From Syntrophaceae bacterium UBA1062 (GTDB lineage: Bacteria > Desulfobacterota > Desulfomonilia > UBA1062), in the NCBI GenBank assembly GCA_002316295.1, contig DCDF01000257.1, forward strand, positions 1 through 12,603: a DNA stretch of 12,603 nucleotides, written 5' to 3'. Below the pieces are notes generated by a model. It was given only the letters and a program-made list of their open reading frames with translations, was not told where the DNA came from and ran no database searches. The position numbers and the translations under genes are program-made. Below, one piece after another: positions 1-8,210 of this stretch. Positions within the stretch are counted from its first letter, which is position 1. Every line of letters starts with the position of its first letter.

Positions 1-431
1 AGGCCATGACTCCGGAGTTCAAGCAGTATCAGGAGCAGATCGTCAAAAACGCCCAGGCGCTGGCCAAGGGGCTCATCTCGCGGGGATTCTCGCTCGTTTC
101 CGGCGGCACCGACAACCACCTCATGCTCGTGGATCTCACGAACAAAGACATCACGGGCAAGGATGCGGAGGCCTTCCTCGACCAGGCATGGATCACGGTC
201 AACAAGAACACCATCCCCTTCGAGACCAGGAGCCCGTTCGTCACCTCGGGAATCCGTCTGGGCACTCCGGCGCTGACGACCCGCGGCATGAAAGAGGGGG
301 AGATGGAGCTGGTGGCTTCCCTTATCGCCCGGGTCATCGACTCCAAGGGCGACCCGGCCGAGATCGACAGGGTGAAAAATGACGTAGAGGCCCTCTCGCA
401 GAAGTTCCCTATCTATGAGGGGCTGGGGTGA
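1..431 (+). CDS. glyA: Serine hydroxymethyltransferase, C-terminal part (5' end outside window)
   Basis: This is the C-terminal third (about 142 residues) of the cytosolic, PLP-dependent enzyme that interconverts serine and glycine and charges tetrahydrofolate with a one-carbon unit. The reading frame is open to the left edge (first full codon at 3). The ATG at 6 is therefore internal: family members are about 415 residues, and the PLP-lysine region lies upstream of the window. Diagnostic segments seen are VSGGTDNHLMLVDL, NKNTIPFE and SGIRLGTPALTTRG; the arginine of the last one binds the substrate carboxylate in known enzymes. The TGA at 429-431 is followed after 3 bases by nrdR, suggesting shared transcription. 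The identification is secure; only the 5' end is missing. Confidence 0.96.
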   Translation, partial: AMTPEFKQYQEQIVKNAQALAKGLISRGFSLVSGGTDNHLMLVDLTNKDITGKDAEAFLDQAWITVNKNTIPFETRSPFVTSGIRLGTPALTTRGMKEGEMELVASLIARVIDSKGDPAEIDRVKNDVEALSQKFPIYEGLG

Positions 432-434
432 TGC

Positions 435-893
435 ATGCGCTGCCCACGGTGCTCCGGGCTTGAAGACAGGGTCATCCAGTCGAGGATAAGCCGCGACGGG
501 AGCTCCATCCGGCGCAGGAGGGAATGCATCCGCTGCTCGTACAGGTTCACCACCTATGAGAAGGTGGAGGAATCGCTGCCCATGGTCATCAAGAAGGACG
601 GGAGAAGAGAGGCCTTCGACCCCAACAAGGTAACCGCCGGGATTATCACCGCCTGCGAAAAGAGGCCCGTGAGCATTGAGGACATCGAGGCGGTCAAGGA
701 CTCGATCATTCACGACATCCAGACCAAGTGGGACCGGGAGGTTCCCTCCACGTACATCGGAGAAAAGGTCATGGAGGCCCTGCACCGGCTCGACCCGGTG
801 GCATATGTCCGATTCGCATCCGTTTACCGGGAGTTCAAGGATGTGAGAGAATTCATGGACGAGATCAAGGGCTTCGACAAGAACGGATCATGA
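435..893 (+). CDS. nrdR: Transcriptional repressor NrdR
   Basis: A 152-residue protein of normal family length. NrdR represses ribonucleotide reductase genes by binding NrdR boxes, with its ATP-cone sensing ATP/dATP. The N-terminal zinc ribbon shows Cys pairs C3/C6 and C31/C34, with the basic stretch RRRREC between them. The ATP-cone domain covers roughly residues 49-139, beginning at the segment VIKKDGRREAFDPNKV. The start at 435 gives the invariant MRCPRC N-terminus; an ATG at 431 is in another frame. The gene begins 3 bases after glyA and its TGA overlaps the ribD start (ATGA), so it is likely translated with ribD. nrdR directly before rib genes is a common bacterial arrangement. No nrd gene is present in the window, so its targets lie elsewhere. 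Confidence 0.97.
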   Translation: MRCPRCSGLEDRVIQSRISRDGSSIRRRRECIRCSYRFTTYEKVEESLPMVIKKDGRREAFDPNKVTAGIITACEKRPVSIEDIEAVKDSIIHDIQTKWDREVPSTYIGEKVMEALHRLDPVAYVRFASVYREFKDVREFMDEIKGFDKNGS

Positions 894-1963
894 AGGGCGA
901 TTCCCGGTACATGATGCGGGCCGTCACCCTCGCCCGCAGAGGCCTCGGCAGAACGGCACCCAACCCCCCGGTGGGCGCCGTCGTCGTCAAAGGCCCCCGG
1001 ATCATAGGAGAGGGATTCCACCCCAAAGCGGGCGAGCCCCACGCCGAGGTTTTCGCGCTGAGGCAGGCGGGACATGAGGCCCGGGGAGCCACCCTCTTCG
1101 TTACCTTGGAGCCCTGCTCTCATTACGGAAGGACCCCGCCCTGTGTCGAAGCGATCGTGCAGGCTGGCATAGCCCGCGTCGTGGTGGGCAGCATCGATCC
1201 CAACCCGAAAGTGGCCGGCCGCGGCATCCGCTCCTTGCGCGAACACGGGATCAAGGTGGAGGTGGGCACGGCCGGGAGGCACACCGCGGAGCTCATCGCG
1301 TGGTATTCCCTGTGGATGGAAAAAAAGCGCCCGTTCGTGATCGCAAAGGCGGCCATGACCCTGGACGGAAGGATCGCCGCCCCGTCGGGAGACTCGAAAT
1401 GGATCAGCTCCGAGGAGTCGAGGGCGTTCGTTCATGAGTTGAGAAACCGTGCCGACGGCATCATCGTGGGTATCGGGACGGTGAATGAAGACGACCCCCT
1501 GCTCACCTGCCGGATGCCGGAGGGCAGGGATCCAGTGAGAATCGTCATCGACCCCGGATATGCGGTTTCGGCCGCCGCCCGGTGCCTGGGCGAGCGGGCC
1601 GTGATCTTCACCGGCCGCGAGCCCGGGAGCAGGCCCGAGATCATTGACACCGGCGTCCGGGTGATACGGCTTCCCGTTGACCGATCGGGCCGTTTCCTCT
1701 GGAAGGACATCCTGGGCGAGCTCGGCTCCATGGGGCTTCACGCCGTGATCGTCGAGGGAGGCGGCTCCATCCTTTCGAGCCTCATCCGCTCCCGTCTCGT
1801 CGACGAGCTGCTCGTATTCATCGCGCCCAAGCTTCTGGGGGGCGGCGTGCCCCTGGTTGCCTGGGATCCTCCGGAGAAGATTGCAAAGTCTGTTTCCCTT
1901 GTGGTAACGGGGGTCAGGATGATCGGGGGCGACGTGCTCGTCTCGGCCCGTCTGGAGGGTTGA
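890..1963 (+). CDS. ribD: Bifunctional diaminohydroxyphosphoribosylaminopyrimidine deaminase / 5-amino-6-(5-phosphoribosylamino)uracil reductase
   Basis: A 357-residue cytosolic enzyme that catalyses the second and third steps of riboflavin synthesis: deamination of the pyrimidine released by GTP cyclohydrolase II, then NADPH-dependent reduction of the ribose side chain. The N-terminal deaminase domain (about 1-145) carries the zinc and catalytic residues H51-A-E53 and the PCSHYGRTPPC motif with C76 and C85. The C-terminal reductase domain (about 150-357) has AKAAMTLDGRIA, the S-K-W-I-S segment after it, and VEGGGSIL near the end. The start at 890 was chosen because MKGDSRYMMRAVTLARRG matches the usual N-terminus; the frame is open further upstream, but that part lies inside nrdR. 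It overlaps nrdR by 4 bp (ATGA), and ribE begins 1 base after its stop. Confidence 0.96.
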   Translation: MKGDSRYMMRAVTLARRGLGRTAPNPPVGAVVVKGPRIIGEGFHPKAGEPHAEVFALRQAGHEARGATLFVTLEPCSHYGRTPPCVEAIVQAGIARVVVGSIDPNPKVAGRGIRSLREHGIKVEVGTAGRHTAELIAWYSLWMEKKRPFVIAKAAMTLDGRIAAPSGDSKWISSEESRAFVHELRNRADGIIVGIGTVNEDDPLLTCRMPEGRDPVRIVIDPGYAVSAAARCLGERAVIFTGREPGSRPEIIDTGVRVIRLPVDRSGRFLWKDILGELGSMGLHAVIVEGGGSILSSLIRSRLVDELLVFIAPKLLGGGVPLVAWDPPEKIAKSVSLVVTGVRMIGGDVLVSARLEG

Positions 1964-1964
1964 C

Positions 1965-2600
1965 ATGTTCACAGGCATTATCGAATCGGTCGGAGAGGTG
2001 GTGAGCATCCGGCCTTATCAGCAGGGATACGAGCTCTGCGTGGATGCCGGGATGGATCTCTCACACGACATGGTCGGCGACAGCATCGCCGTGGACGGCG
2101 TATGCCTCACCGCCACGTCTATCCAGGGAATGCGCTTCATTGCCACCGCCTCCGCGGAAACCGTGTCTCGATCGACCCTGAGCTTGCTCAAGCCGGGCTC
2201 GAAAGTGAATCTCGAGCGGGCCCTGACGCTCTCCACGAGGCTGGGCGGGCATCTGGTGCTCGGCCATGTGGACACGGTGGGCGCAATCGCCGGCAAAACC
2301 GGCGCCGGAGAATCCATCCGCATCGGCATCCGGTACGACAGGCGTTTCTCCCGGTACCTCATCGAGAAGGGCTCGATTGCGATCGACGGCATATCGCTCA
2401 CCGTAAACGTGCTGAAAGACGAGATCTTCGAGGTCAACATCATCCCATTCACGGCCGGCTCGGTTTCCTTGACACTGAAAAAGCCGGGTGATAGGGTAAA
2501 CCTCGAATTTGACGTGATTGGAAAATATGTCGAGAGGCTCCTGAGCAGGGGAAGCGGGACATCTCTTGAGGAGCTCTTGAAGAAACAGGGATATCTATAA
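1965..2600 (+). CDS. ribE: Riboflavin synthase, alpha chain
   Basis: A 211-residue protein that dismutates two molecules of 6,7-dimethyl-8-ribityllumazine into riboflavin and the pyrimidine precursor, as a homotrimer. Two tandem lumazine-binding repeats are visible. The first starts with MFTGIIE and has GDSIAVDGVCLT at residues 38-49. The second has GGHLVLGHVDTVG and GSIAIDGISLTVN, and ends near NLEFDVIGKYVERLL. The length is normal. A strong ribosome binding site, GGAGGGT at 1954-1960, sits 4 bases before the ATG. The gene lies 1 base after ribD and 11 bases before ribBA. Naming varies: this alpha chain is ribC in E. coli and ribE in B. subtilis and many annotations. Confidence 0.96.
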   Translation: MFTGIIESVGEVVSIRPYQQGYELCVDAGMDLSHDMVGDSIAVDGVCLTATSIQGMRFIATASAETVSRSTLSLLKPGSKVNLERALTLSTRLGGHLVLGHVDTVGAIAGKTGAGESIRIGIRYDRRFSRYLIEKGSIAIDGISLTVNVLKDEIFEVNIIPFTAGSVSLTLKKPGDRVNLEFDVIGKYVERLLSRGSGTSLEELLKKQGYL

Positions 2601-2611
2601 GGAGTAGTACC

Positions 2612-3813
2612 ATGCCCACGTGCACCGTTGAAGAGGCCGTCCAAGAACTCAGACAAGGCAGAATGATCATTCTCGTGGATGACGAGAGTCGCGAAAACGA
2701 GGGTGATCTCACTATGGCCGCCGAGTTTGTCACTCCGGACGCCATCAATTTCATGGCCAAATACGGCCGGGGCCTGATTTGTCTGGCGCTGGACCCCAGG
2801 ATCGTGGATCACCTCGATCTTCCTCAGATGGTCCGCGACAATTCGAGCAAGTTCGGCACCGGCTTCACGATTTCCATTGAGGCGAAACGGGGCGTGACAA
2901 CCGGCATATCCGCCGCAGACCGCGCCACCACCATCCGCACCGCCATCGCGGAGGATACCGGACCCGCCGATCTGGCCCGTCCGGGGCATGTGTTCCCGTT
3001 GAGGGCCCGCGAGGGAGGGGTGCTTGTGCGCACCGGCCAGACCGAGGGCTCGGTGGATCTGTGCAGGATAGCGGGCCTGAGGCCGGGCGCCGTCATCTGC
3101 GAGGTCATGAACGATGATGGAACCATGGCACGGAGGCCGCAGCTCGAGGCGTTCGCCAGGGAACATGGTATCAGGATCTGCACCATCGCCGATGTCATCG
3201 CCTACCGGATGAGGACGGAGATCCTGGTGCGGGAGGCGGTGAGAGCGCAGCTGCCCACCCCGTACGGCAACTTCGAGCTCATCGGCTTTGACAACGACAT
3301 CGACAAGAAGGAGCACGTTGCGCTAGTGAAGGGAGAAATCAGCCCTGATGAGCCGGTGCTGGTGAGGGTGCATTCCGAATGCCTCACCGGCGACGTGTTC
3401 CATTCCGCGCGCTGCGACTGCGGCGACCAGCTGCACAGCGCAATGCAGATGATCGAGGAAGAGGGCAGAGGCGTGATCGTCTACATGCGCCAAGAGGGGA
3501 GAGGGATCGGGCTGATCAACAAGCTCAAGGCCTACCATCTCCAGGAGAACGGCCGGGACACCGTGGAGGCCAATGTGGAGCTCGGCTTCGCTCCGGACCT
3601 GAGAGACTACGGTCTGGGCGCCCAGATCCTGGTGGCGCTGGGCGTGCGGAAAATGCGGATGATGACGAATAACCCCAAGAAAATCATCGGCCTGGAGGGC
3701 TACGGGCTCGAGGTCATCGAACGGGTGCCCATAGAGATCCCGCCCACCGAGGAAAACAAGAAATATCTTCAGACCAAGAAAGAGAAGATGGGTCATATAT
3801 TGGAGGTTGTATA

Positions 3814-3814
<1 letters not shown>
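2612..3814 (+). CDS. ribBA: Bifunctional 3,4-dihydroxy-2-butanone 4-phosphate synthase / GTP cyclohydrolase II
   Basis: A 400-residue fusion supplying both entry branches of riboflavin synthesis. The RibB domain (about 1-200) makes dihydroxybutanone phosphate from ribulose 5-phosphate; it shows the acidic loop DDESRENEGD (E28, E30), TTGISAADRATT, RPGHVFPL (H126) and E164. The RibA domain (about 206-400) opens GTP; it has the zinc cysteines C257, C268 and C270, the YMRQEGRGIGL segment with the expected tyrosine, LGFAPDLRDYG, and TNNPKK. One oddity: the usual GHTEA segment of RibB, whose His is a metal ligand in the E. coli enzyme (H153), here reads GQTEG with Q143. The ribosome binding site TAAGGAG ends 7 bases before the ATG. 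The TAA overlaps the ribH start (TAATG). Confidence 0.96.
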
Positions 3815-4278
<464 letters not shown>

Positions 4279-4286
4279 CTGAAGGC

Positions 4287-4709
4287 ATGAGAATCCGGAC
4301 AAAGGCACGAGAGATCGCACTGCAGTACCTGTACCAGGTCGATATCACCAAGAACCACACCGATGAGACGCTGAAGGACTTCATCGACCATTTCGTCGAG
4401 GACAGGGATGTGGTCCCGTATGCCCACGATCTCATCGAGGGGGTGTACAATCATCTGCACAAGATCGACGAGCTGATCGAGAATGCGTCCAACAACTGGT
4501 CGGTGAGCCGGATGTCCACCACCGACAGGAACATCTTGCGGATCGCCACGTACGAACTTGCGTTCAAACCGGACATCCCCTACAAGGTGGCGATCAACGA
4601 GGGGATCGAGCTGGCCAAGAAGTTCGGCTCTCCCCGCTTCCCTGCCTTTGCGAACGGAGTTCTGGACAGAGTAAGGACAGAGGTCTTCTCTGATGAAAAT
4701 ACTGATTGA
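4287..4709 (+). CDS. nusB: Transcription antitermination factor NusB
   Basis: A 140-residue all-helical RNA-binding protein that, with NusE (S10), binds boxA RNA and supports antitermination of rRNA transcription. Diagnostic segments are RTKAREIALQYLYQVD at the N-terminus, MSTTDRNILRIATYEL in the middle, VAINEGIELAKKFGS and FANGVLDRV at the end. The start at 4287 gives the canonical N-terminus; the longer open frame upstream lies inside ribH and encodes nothing NusB-like. The ribosome binding site is poor (GAAGG ends 1 base before the ATG), so coupling to ribH, 8 bases upstream, may matter. The 3' end overlaps the next gene by 17 bp. ribH-nusB adjacency supports the call. Confidence 0.96.
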   Translation: MRIRTKAREIALQYLYQVDITKNHTDETLKDFIDHFVEDRDVVPYAHDLIEGVYNHLHKIDELIENASNNWSVSRMSTTDRNILRIATYELAFKPDIPYKVAINEGIELAKKFGSPRFPAFANGVLDRVRTEVFSDENTD

Positions 4710-5238
4710 CACCCGCGGCATAGATGCTGTCTCCTGCGAGTTGCTGGGGCTGTGGTTTTTCAGTGACGAGCGGCCGCTCAAGGGGCTGACCGGTCTGCTG
4801 GACTGGAGGCTCGACACTGCCGTTTCCCGGCTGATCATGGCCGGCACCATCAGCGGATTCTGGGGAGAGAAGGTGCTCATGTGCGGGTTCAGCGACTGCC
4901 CGTTTCAAGGTCTGCTCCTGATGGGGCTGGGGCCCATGGGAGAGTTCGACGAAAAGAGGATGCGCGAGGCAGGCAGGTCCATGGCGTCCTCTCTCGTGAA
5001 GCTCGGAAGAAAGACCGTCTGCATGCCGCTGCCGGGAAACGGCATTACCCGGATCGATATAAGCACGGTGGCAGAGCACTTCCTCTACGGGCTGATCCAT
5101 GAGGCGAAAGACACAGATCTCTCCCCGATCTTCCTCTGCGATCCGGGTGACGCGGACGAAACCCTGCTGGGGTTTCAAAAGACAAAAGTATCCCTGAAAT
5201 CCCTTCTCCCCGCCGACATCATCCAGGTGGCATCATGA
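4693..5238 (+). CDS. Stand-alone protein resembling the N-terminal domain of M17 leucyl aminopeptidase
   Basis: A 181-residue protein with no signal peptide or membrane segment. Its layout resembles the non-catalytic N-terminal domain of M17 aminopeptidases, a macro-domain-like alpha/beta fold: a DERPLKGLTGLLDWRLDTAVS stretch near residue 26, a phosphate-loop-like MGLGPMGEFDEKRMREAGR at about 77-95, and a hydrophobic VCMPLPG strand. The metal-binding catalytic domain (the NTDAEGR and D-x-x-TLTG type motifs) is absent. No such sequence follows, because trkA starts at the stop codon, so this looks like a stand-alone domain rather than a truncated gene. It overlaps nusB by 17 bp and trkA by 4 bp (ATGA). 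AGAGG at 4679-4683 could be its ribosome binding site. The function is unknown; placement suggests a housekeeping or potassium-uptake partner, but that is inference. The fold assignment is from remembered family patterns. Confidence 0.75.
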   Translation: MKILIDTRGIDAVSCELLGLWFFSDERPLKGLTGLLDWRLDTAVSRLIMAGTISGFWGEKVLMCGFSDCPFQGLLLMGLGPMGEFDEKRMREAGRSMASSLVKLGRKTVCMPLPGNGITRIDISTVAEHFLYGLIHEAKDTDLSPIFLCDPGDADETLLGFQKTKVSLKSLLPADIIQVAS

Positions 5239-6611
5239 GCGTACTCATCATCGGAGCCGGCGAGGTCGGCTTCATGATCGCCAAGCGTCTCACGGAAGAG
5301 AACATCGATGTATACATTGTAGAAAAGGACGAGGCGAAGGTGAACAATCTCTCCCAGATGCTCGACGCACAGATCATATGGGGCAGCGGGTCGAGCATCA
5401 GGACGCTGAAAAAGGCGAACGTCGAGCATGCGGAGATGCTCATCGCGGTGACCGATTCCGACGAAGTCAACCTGGTGGCCGCGTTCATTGCGGGGTCGTT
5501 CGCGAACATCCCCGCGAAGATCGTGAGGATCCGGAACAAGGAATACGAGTCTTCCCGGAAGATCTTCGAGGAGGATTACCTCGATATCGACCTCATCATC
5601 AACCCCGAACAGGAGGCGGCAAGCATCATCATGAACATCCTGGACATTCCCGGATGTCAGGATGCGGTGCGGGTCGCGGACGGCAGAATCCGCCTCGGGG
5701 GGTTCAAGATCGGTGCAAGCTCCCCGCTGGTGTACAGGAGCCTGCAGGAAATATCCACGTCTTCCGACACCAACGGCATGAACTTCCTCATCGCGGCCAT
5801 CCTCAGGCAGATGAACCTGCTCATTCCGAAGGGGAGCGACAAGATACTTCCCGGCGACCGCGTCTATGTCGTTCTCGACCAGGGAGACAACAAGGAGATC
5901 CTCAGTTTCATGGGCACCTACCGCAAGCCCATGCAGAATCTCATAATCTACGGCGGGAGTATCACCGGCGAGACGCTCGCATCGAACCTCGAGCACAGGA
6001 ACGTGAACGTCAAGCTCATCGAGCACGACGAGAAGAGGTGCATCGAGTTGAGCGAACGGCTGTCCAGTACCACAGTGCTGAACATCCCCTCCGTGAACCG
6101 GGATCTCCTGGAGGCCGAGAGGATCTCCGACCAGGACGCGTTCATCGCCGTGTCCAACGACGAAGAGGCGAACATCCTTTCGTCCCTCCTTGCCAAGCGG
6201 ATCGGATGTCCACACGTGATCGCCCTGGTGAACAACACCGACTATGTGTCGTTGGTGAGCGACATCGGTGTGGATGCAGTCGTCAATCCCAGGATGGCCG
6301 CAGTGGCGAAGATCCTCCAATTTATCCGGAAAGGCAAGATCTTCTCCATGACGAGCCTTTCGGATATCGAGGCCGAGGTGCTCGAGGTGGAGGCCATGGA
6401 GACATCCGATCTGGTGGAGAGGCCGATCAAGAAAATCAAATGGCCGAAGGACGCCATTATCGCCGGCGTCATTCGCGGCGGTGAAGGAAAGGTTATCGCG
6501 CCCAAGGGCGATACTGTCATCGATCCCGGAGATCGTGTCATCATCTTTGCCAAAAGGGGAACCATGCCCAAGGTCGAGAAGGTTCTGAGCGTGAAGCTCA
6601 ATTATTTCTGA
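5235..6611 (+). CDS. trkA: Trk potassium uptake system, regulatory NAD-binding subunit TrkA
   Basis: A 458-residue peripheral membrane protein that gates the TrkH channel in response to bound nucleotide. It has the usual doubled layout, RCK_N-RCK_C-RCK_N-RCK_C. The first Rossmann domain has GAGEVG at residues 7-12 and the acidic end of strand two in VYIVEKD. The first RCK_C covers about 140-225 (LGGFKIG, LPGDRVYVVL). The second Rossmann domain starts near 235, where the glycine motif reads GGSITG (240-245), with Ser at the usual third-glycine position. The second RCK_C covers about 375-455 (VIDPGDRVIIFA). Length matches E. coli TrkA (458). AGGTGG at 5225-5230 precedes the ATG, which overlaps the upstream gene (ATGA). 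trkH follows, confirming the system. Confidence 0.96.
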   Translation: MSVLIIGAGEVGFMIAKRLTEENIDVYIVEKDEAKVNNLSQMLDAQIIWGSGSSIRTLKKANVEHAEMLIAVTDSDEVNLVAAFIAGSFANIPAKIVRIRNKEYESSRKIFEEDYLDIDLIINPEQEAASIIMNILDIPGCQDAVRVADGRIRLGGFKIGASSPLVYRSLQEISTSSDTNGMNFLIAAILRQMNLLIPKGSDKILPGDRVYVVLDQGDNKEILSFMGTYRKPMQNLIIYGGSITGETLASNLEHRNVNVKLIEHDEKRCIELSERLSSTTVLNIPSVNRDLLEAERISDQDAFIAVSNDEEANILSSLLAKRIGCPHVIALVNNTDYVSLVSDIGVDAVVNPRMAAVAKILQFIRKGKIFSMTSLSDIEAEVLEVEAMETSDLVERPIKKIKWPKDAIIAGVIRGGEGKVIAPKGDTVIDPGDRVIIFAKRGTMPKVEKVLSVKLNYF

Positions 6612-6753
6612 AGCCGTTCAAAGCAAGAAACGGGCGGTATGAAATGGAAAGAATCGAGAGAAGAGGGGCGTTTCCGGTGTGTTTTCAAAGACAGGTCCGT
6701 GCATCCGGCAAGGGCGCGGAAAGCGCAGGCTGAGAGTTCCGCGGGTATCGGGC

Positions 6754-8196
6754 ATGAACGTGCGCATGCTGGTGAATCTGCTGGGAAGGGGCCTGCTGTT
6801 TCTGTCTCTGGCCATGGTGCCGTGCATCCTCCTTTCGTATTACACTCGGGGCGACGATCTCTTCTCCCTCGTTACAGGATTTCTGATAAGCATCGTTTCG
6901 GCACTGGTCATGCTGATCGCCTCATTCGGACCGACAGGCGAGCTCAGACACCGGGAGGGGTTTCTGTTCGTCGCGCTCGCATGGACTCTGGCGGGCTTTC
7001 TGGGCGCGCTGCCTTTCTGGCTGAGCGGCTACATCCCCGACTATCTGGATGCGCTCTTTGAAACAGTCTCGGGCTTCACCACCACGGGTGCTACAATCCT
7101 GGTGCAGATCGATGCGCTTCCCCGAGGGCTTCTCCTCTGGCGATCCCTGATCCAGTGGCTCGGCGGCATGGGAATCATCGTGCTCACCATCGCCATCCTG
7201 CCGTATCTGCGTGTCGGCGGCATGCAGATCTTCAAGGCAGAATCACCGGGGCCGACCGTGGACAAGCTCAAGCCGAGGATCACGGAGACCGCAAAGCTTC
7301 TGTGGGGAATCTACGTGGGCCTCACCTGCCTGGAGATCATCCTGCTTATGGTAGGAGGCATGAACGGGTTCGATGCCGTGTGCCACGGCTTCACGACCAT
7401 GGCCACCGGAGGGTTCTCGGTGAAGAGCGCCGGGATCGCCTCCTACAACAGCGCATACATCGACGCCGTGATCACGGTATTCATGCTCCTTGGAGGCGCC
7501 AGTTTCACCCTGCACTACTTCTCGCTGTCGGGCAACCCGGGCCGGTATTTGAGGAGCCAGGAGTTCAGGTGGTATATCGGTCTGTTTGTCGCAGGCATGG
7601 TCGTCATCATGTGGTCCACCAGGAGCATGTACGGCTCCTTTGCCGAAATTCTGCGATATGTGTCGTTCCAGACGGCGTCCATCATGACCACGACAGGGTA
7701 CGCGACCTACGACTACACCCGATGGCCTGCGGCAGCCCAGATGACGCTGCTCTTTCTCATGCTCGTCGGAGGCTCCACCGGTTCGACCGCCGGCGGAATG
7801 AAGGTCATGAGGCTGGGCATCCTCATCAAGTATGCCCACAGGGAAATATTGAGACTCATCCACCCCCACGCGGTGGTGACCATCAAGTGGGACAGGGTGC
7901 CGGTATCCCAGGAAGTCCTCAGCTCGGTGGTCGGATTCTCCATCTACTATGTCCTGATCTTCGCCATCACTTCACTCATCCTGGCCCTGCTGGGTGTGGA
8001 CTTTCTCACCGCCGTGTCCGCAGCGATGGCCAGCATCAGCAACATCGGCCCCGGACTCGCCTCGGTGGGCCCCTTCGCCAGCTACGCGGATCTTCCCTCT
8101 CTGGGCAAGGCGCTCCTCACTTTCTGCATGCTGGTGGGCAGGCTCGAGATCTACACCGTACTGGTGGTCTTGAGCCCGATGTTCTGGAGAAAGTAA
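6754..8196 (+). CDS. trkH: Trk potassium uptake system, membrane channel subunit TrkH
   Basis: A 480-residue inner-membrane protein that conducts potassium and works with TrkA. Four pore-loop repeats each keep the selectivity-filter glycine: TTGAT (110-114, G112), ATGGF (217-221, G219), TTTGY (312-316, G315) and SNIGPG (G432). Hydrophobic helices flank each loop, and GGSTGSTAGGMKVMR precedes the third-to-fourth repeat linker. The start at 6754 was chosen because MNVRMLVNLLGRGLL resembles the usual TrkH N-terminus and gives a length close to the E. coli protein (483). An in-frame GTG at 6679, behind AGAGGGG at 6662-6668, would add 25 basic residues and cannot be excluded. The gene lies 142 bp after trkA (67 bp with the GTG start). 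A palindromic element follows 33 bp after its stop. Confidence 0.93.
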   Translation: MNVRMLVNLLGRGLLFLSLAMVPCILLSYYTRGDDLFSLVTGFLISIVSALVMLIASFGPTGELRHREGFLFVALAWTLAGFLGALPFWLSGYIPDYLDALFETVSGFTTTGATILVQIDALPRGLLLWRSLIQWLGGMGIIVLTIAILPYLRVGGMQIFKAESPGPTVDKLKPRITETAKLLWGIYVGLTCLEIILLMVGGMNGFDAVCHGFTTMATGGFSVKSAGIASYNSAYIDAVITVFMLLGGASFTLHYFSLSGNPGRYLRSQEFRWYIGLFVAGMVVIMWSTRSMYGSFAEILRYVSFQTASIMTTTGYATYDYTRWPAAAQMTLLFLMLVGGSTGSTAGGMKVMRLGILIKYAHREILRLIHPHAVVTIKWDRVPVSQEVLSSVVGFSIYYVLIFAITSLILALLGVDFLTAVSAAMASISNIGPGLASVGPFASYADLPSLGKALLTFCMLVGRLEIYTVLVVLSPMFWRK

Positions 8197-8210
8197 GCCC
8201 GAAGGAATGG

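Noticed and set aside
824..2008. Minus-strand open frame of 394 codons opposite ribD
   Set aside because: It is the mirror of ribD codon structure; its translation is rich in His, Asp, Gly and Arg with no recognisable domain.
2018..3316. Minus-strand open frame of 432 codons opposite ribE and ribBA
   Set aside because: It is antisense to two clearly recognised genes, has no family resemblance, and long antisense frames are expected in GC-rich coding DNA.
5175..6320. Minus-strand open frame of 381 codons opposite trkA
   Set aside because: It is antisense to an intact trkA, with no domain pattern and no ribosome binding context.
5378..6484. Second plus-strand frame of 368 codons inside trkA
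   Set aside because: It is a frame-shifted shadow of trkA, rich in Arg, Gly and His, with no domain.
6639..7061. Plus-strand open frame of 140 codons starting in the trkA-trkH gap
   Set aside because: Most of it is a shifted reading of trkH, which has four intact pore motifs; the Arg/Gly/Ser-rich translation matches nothing.
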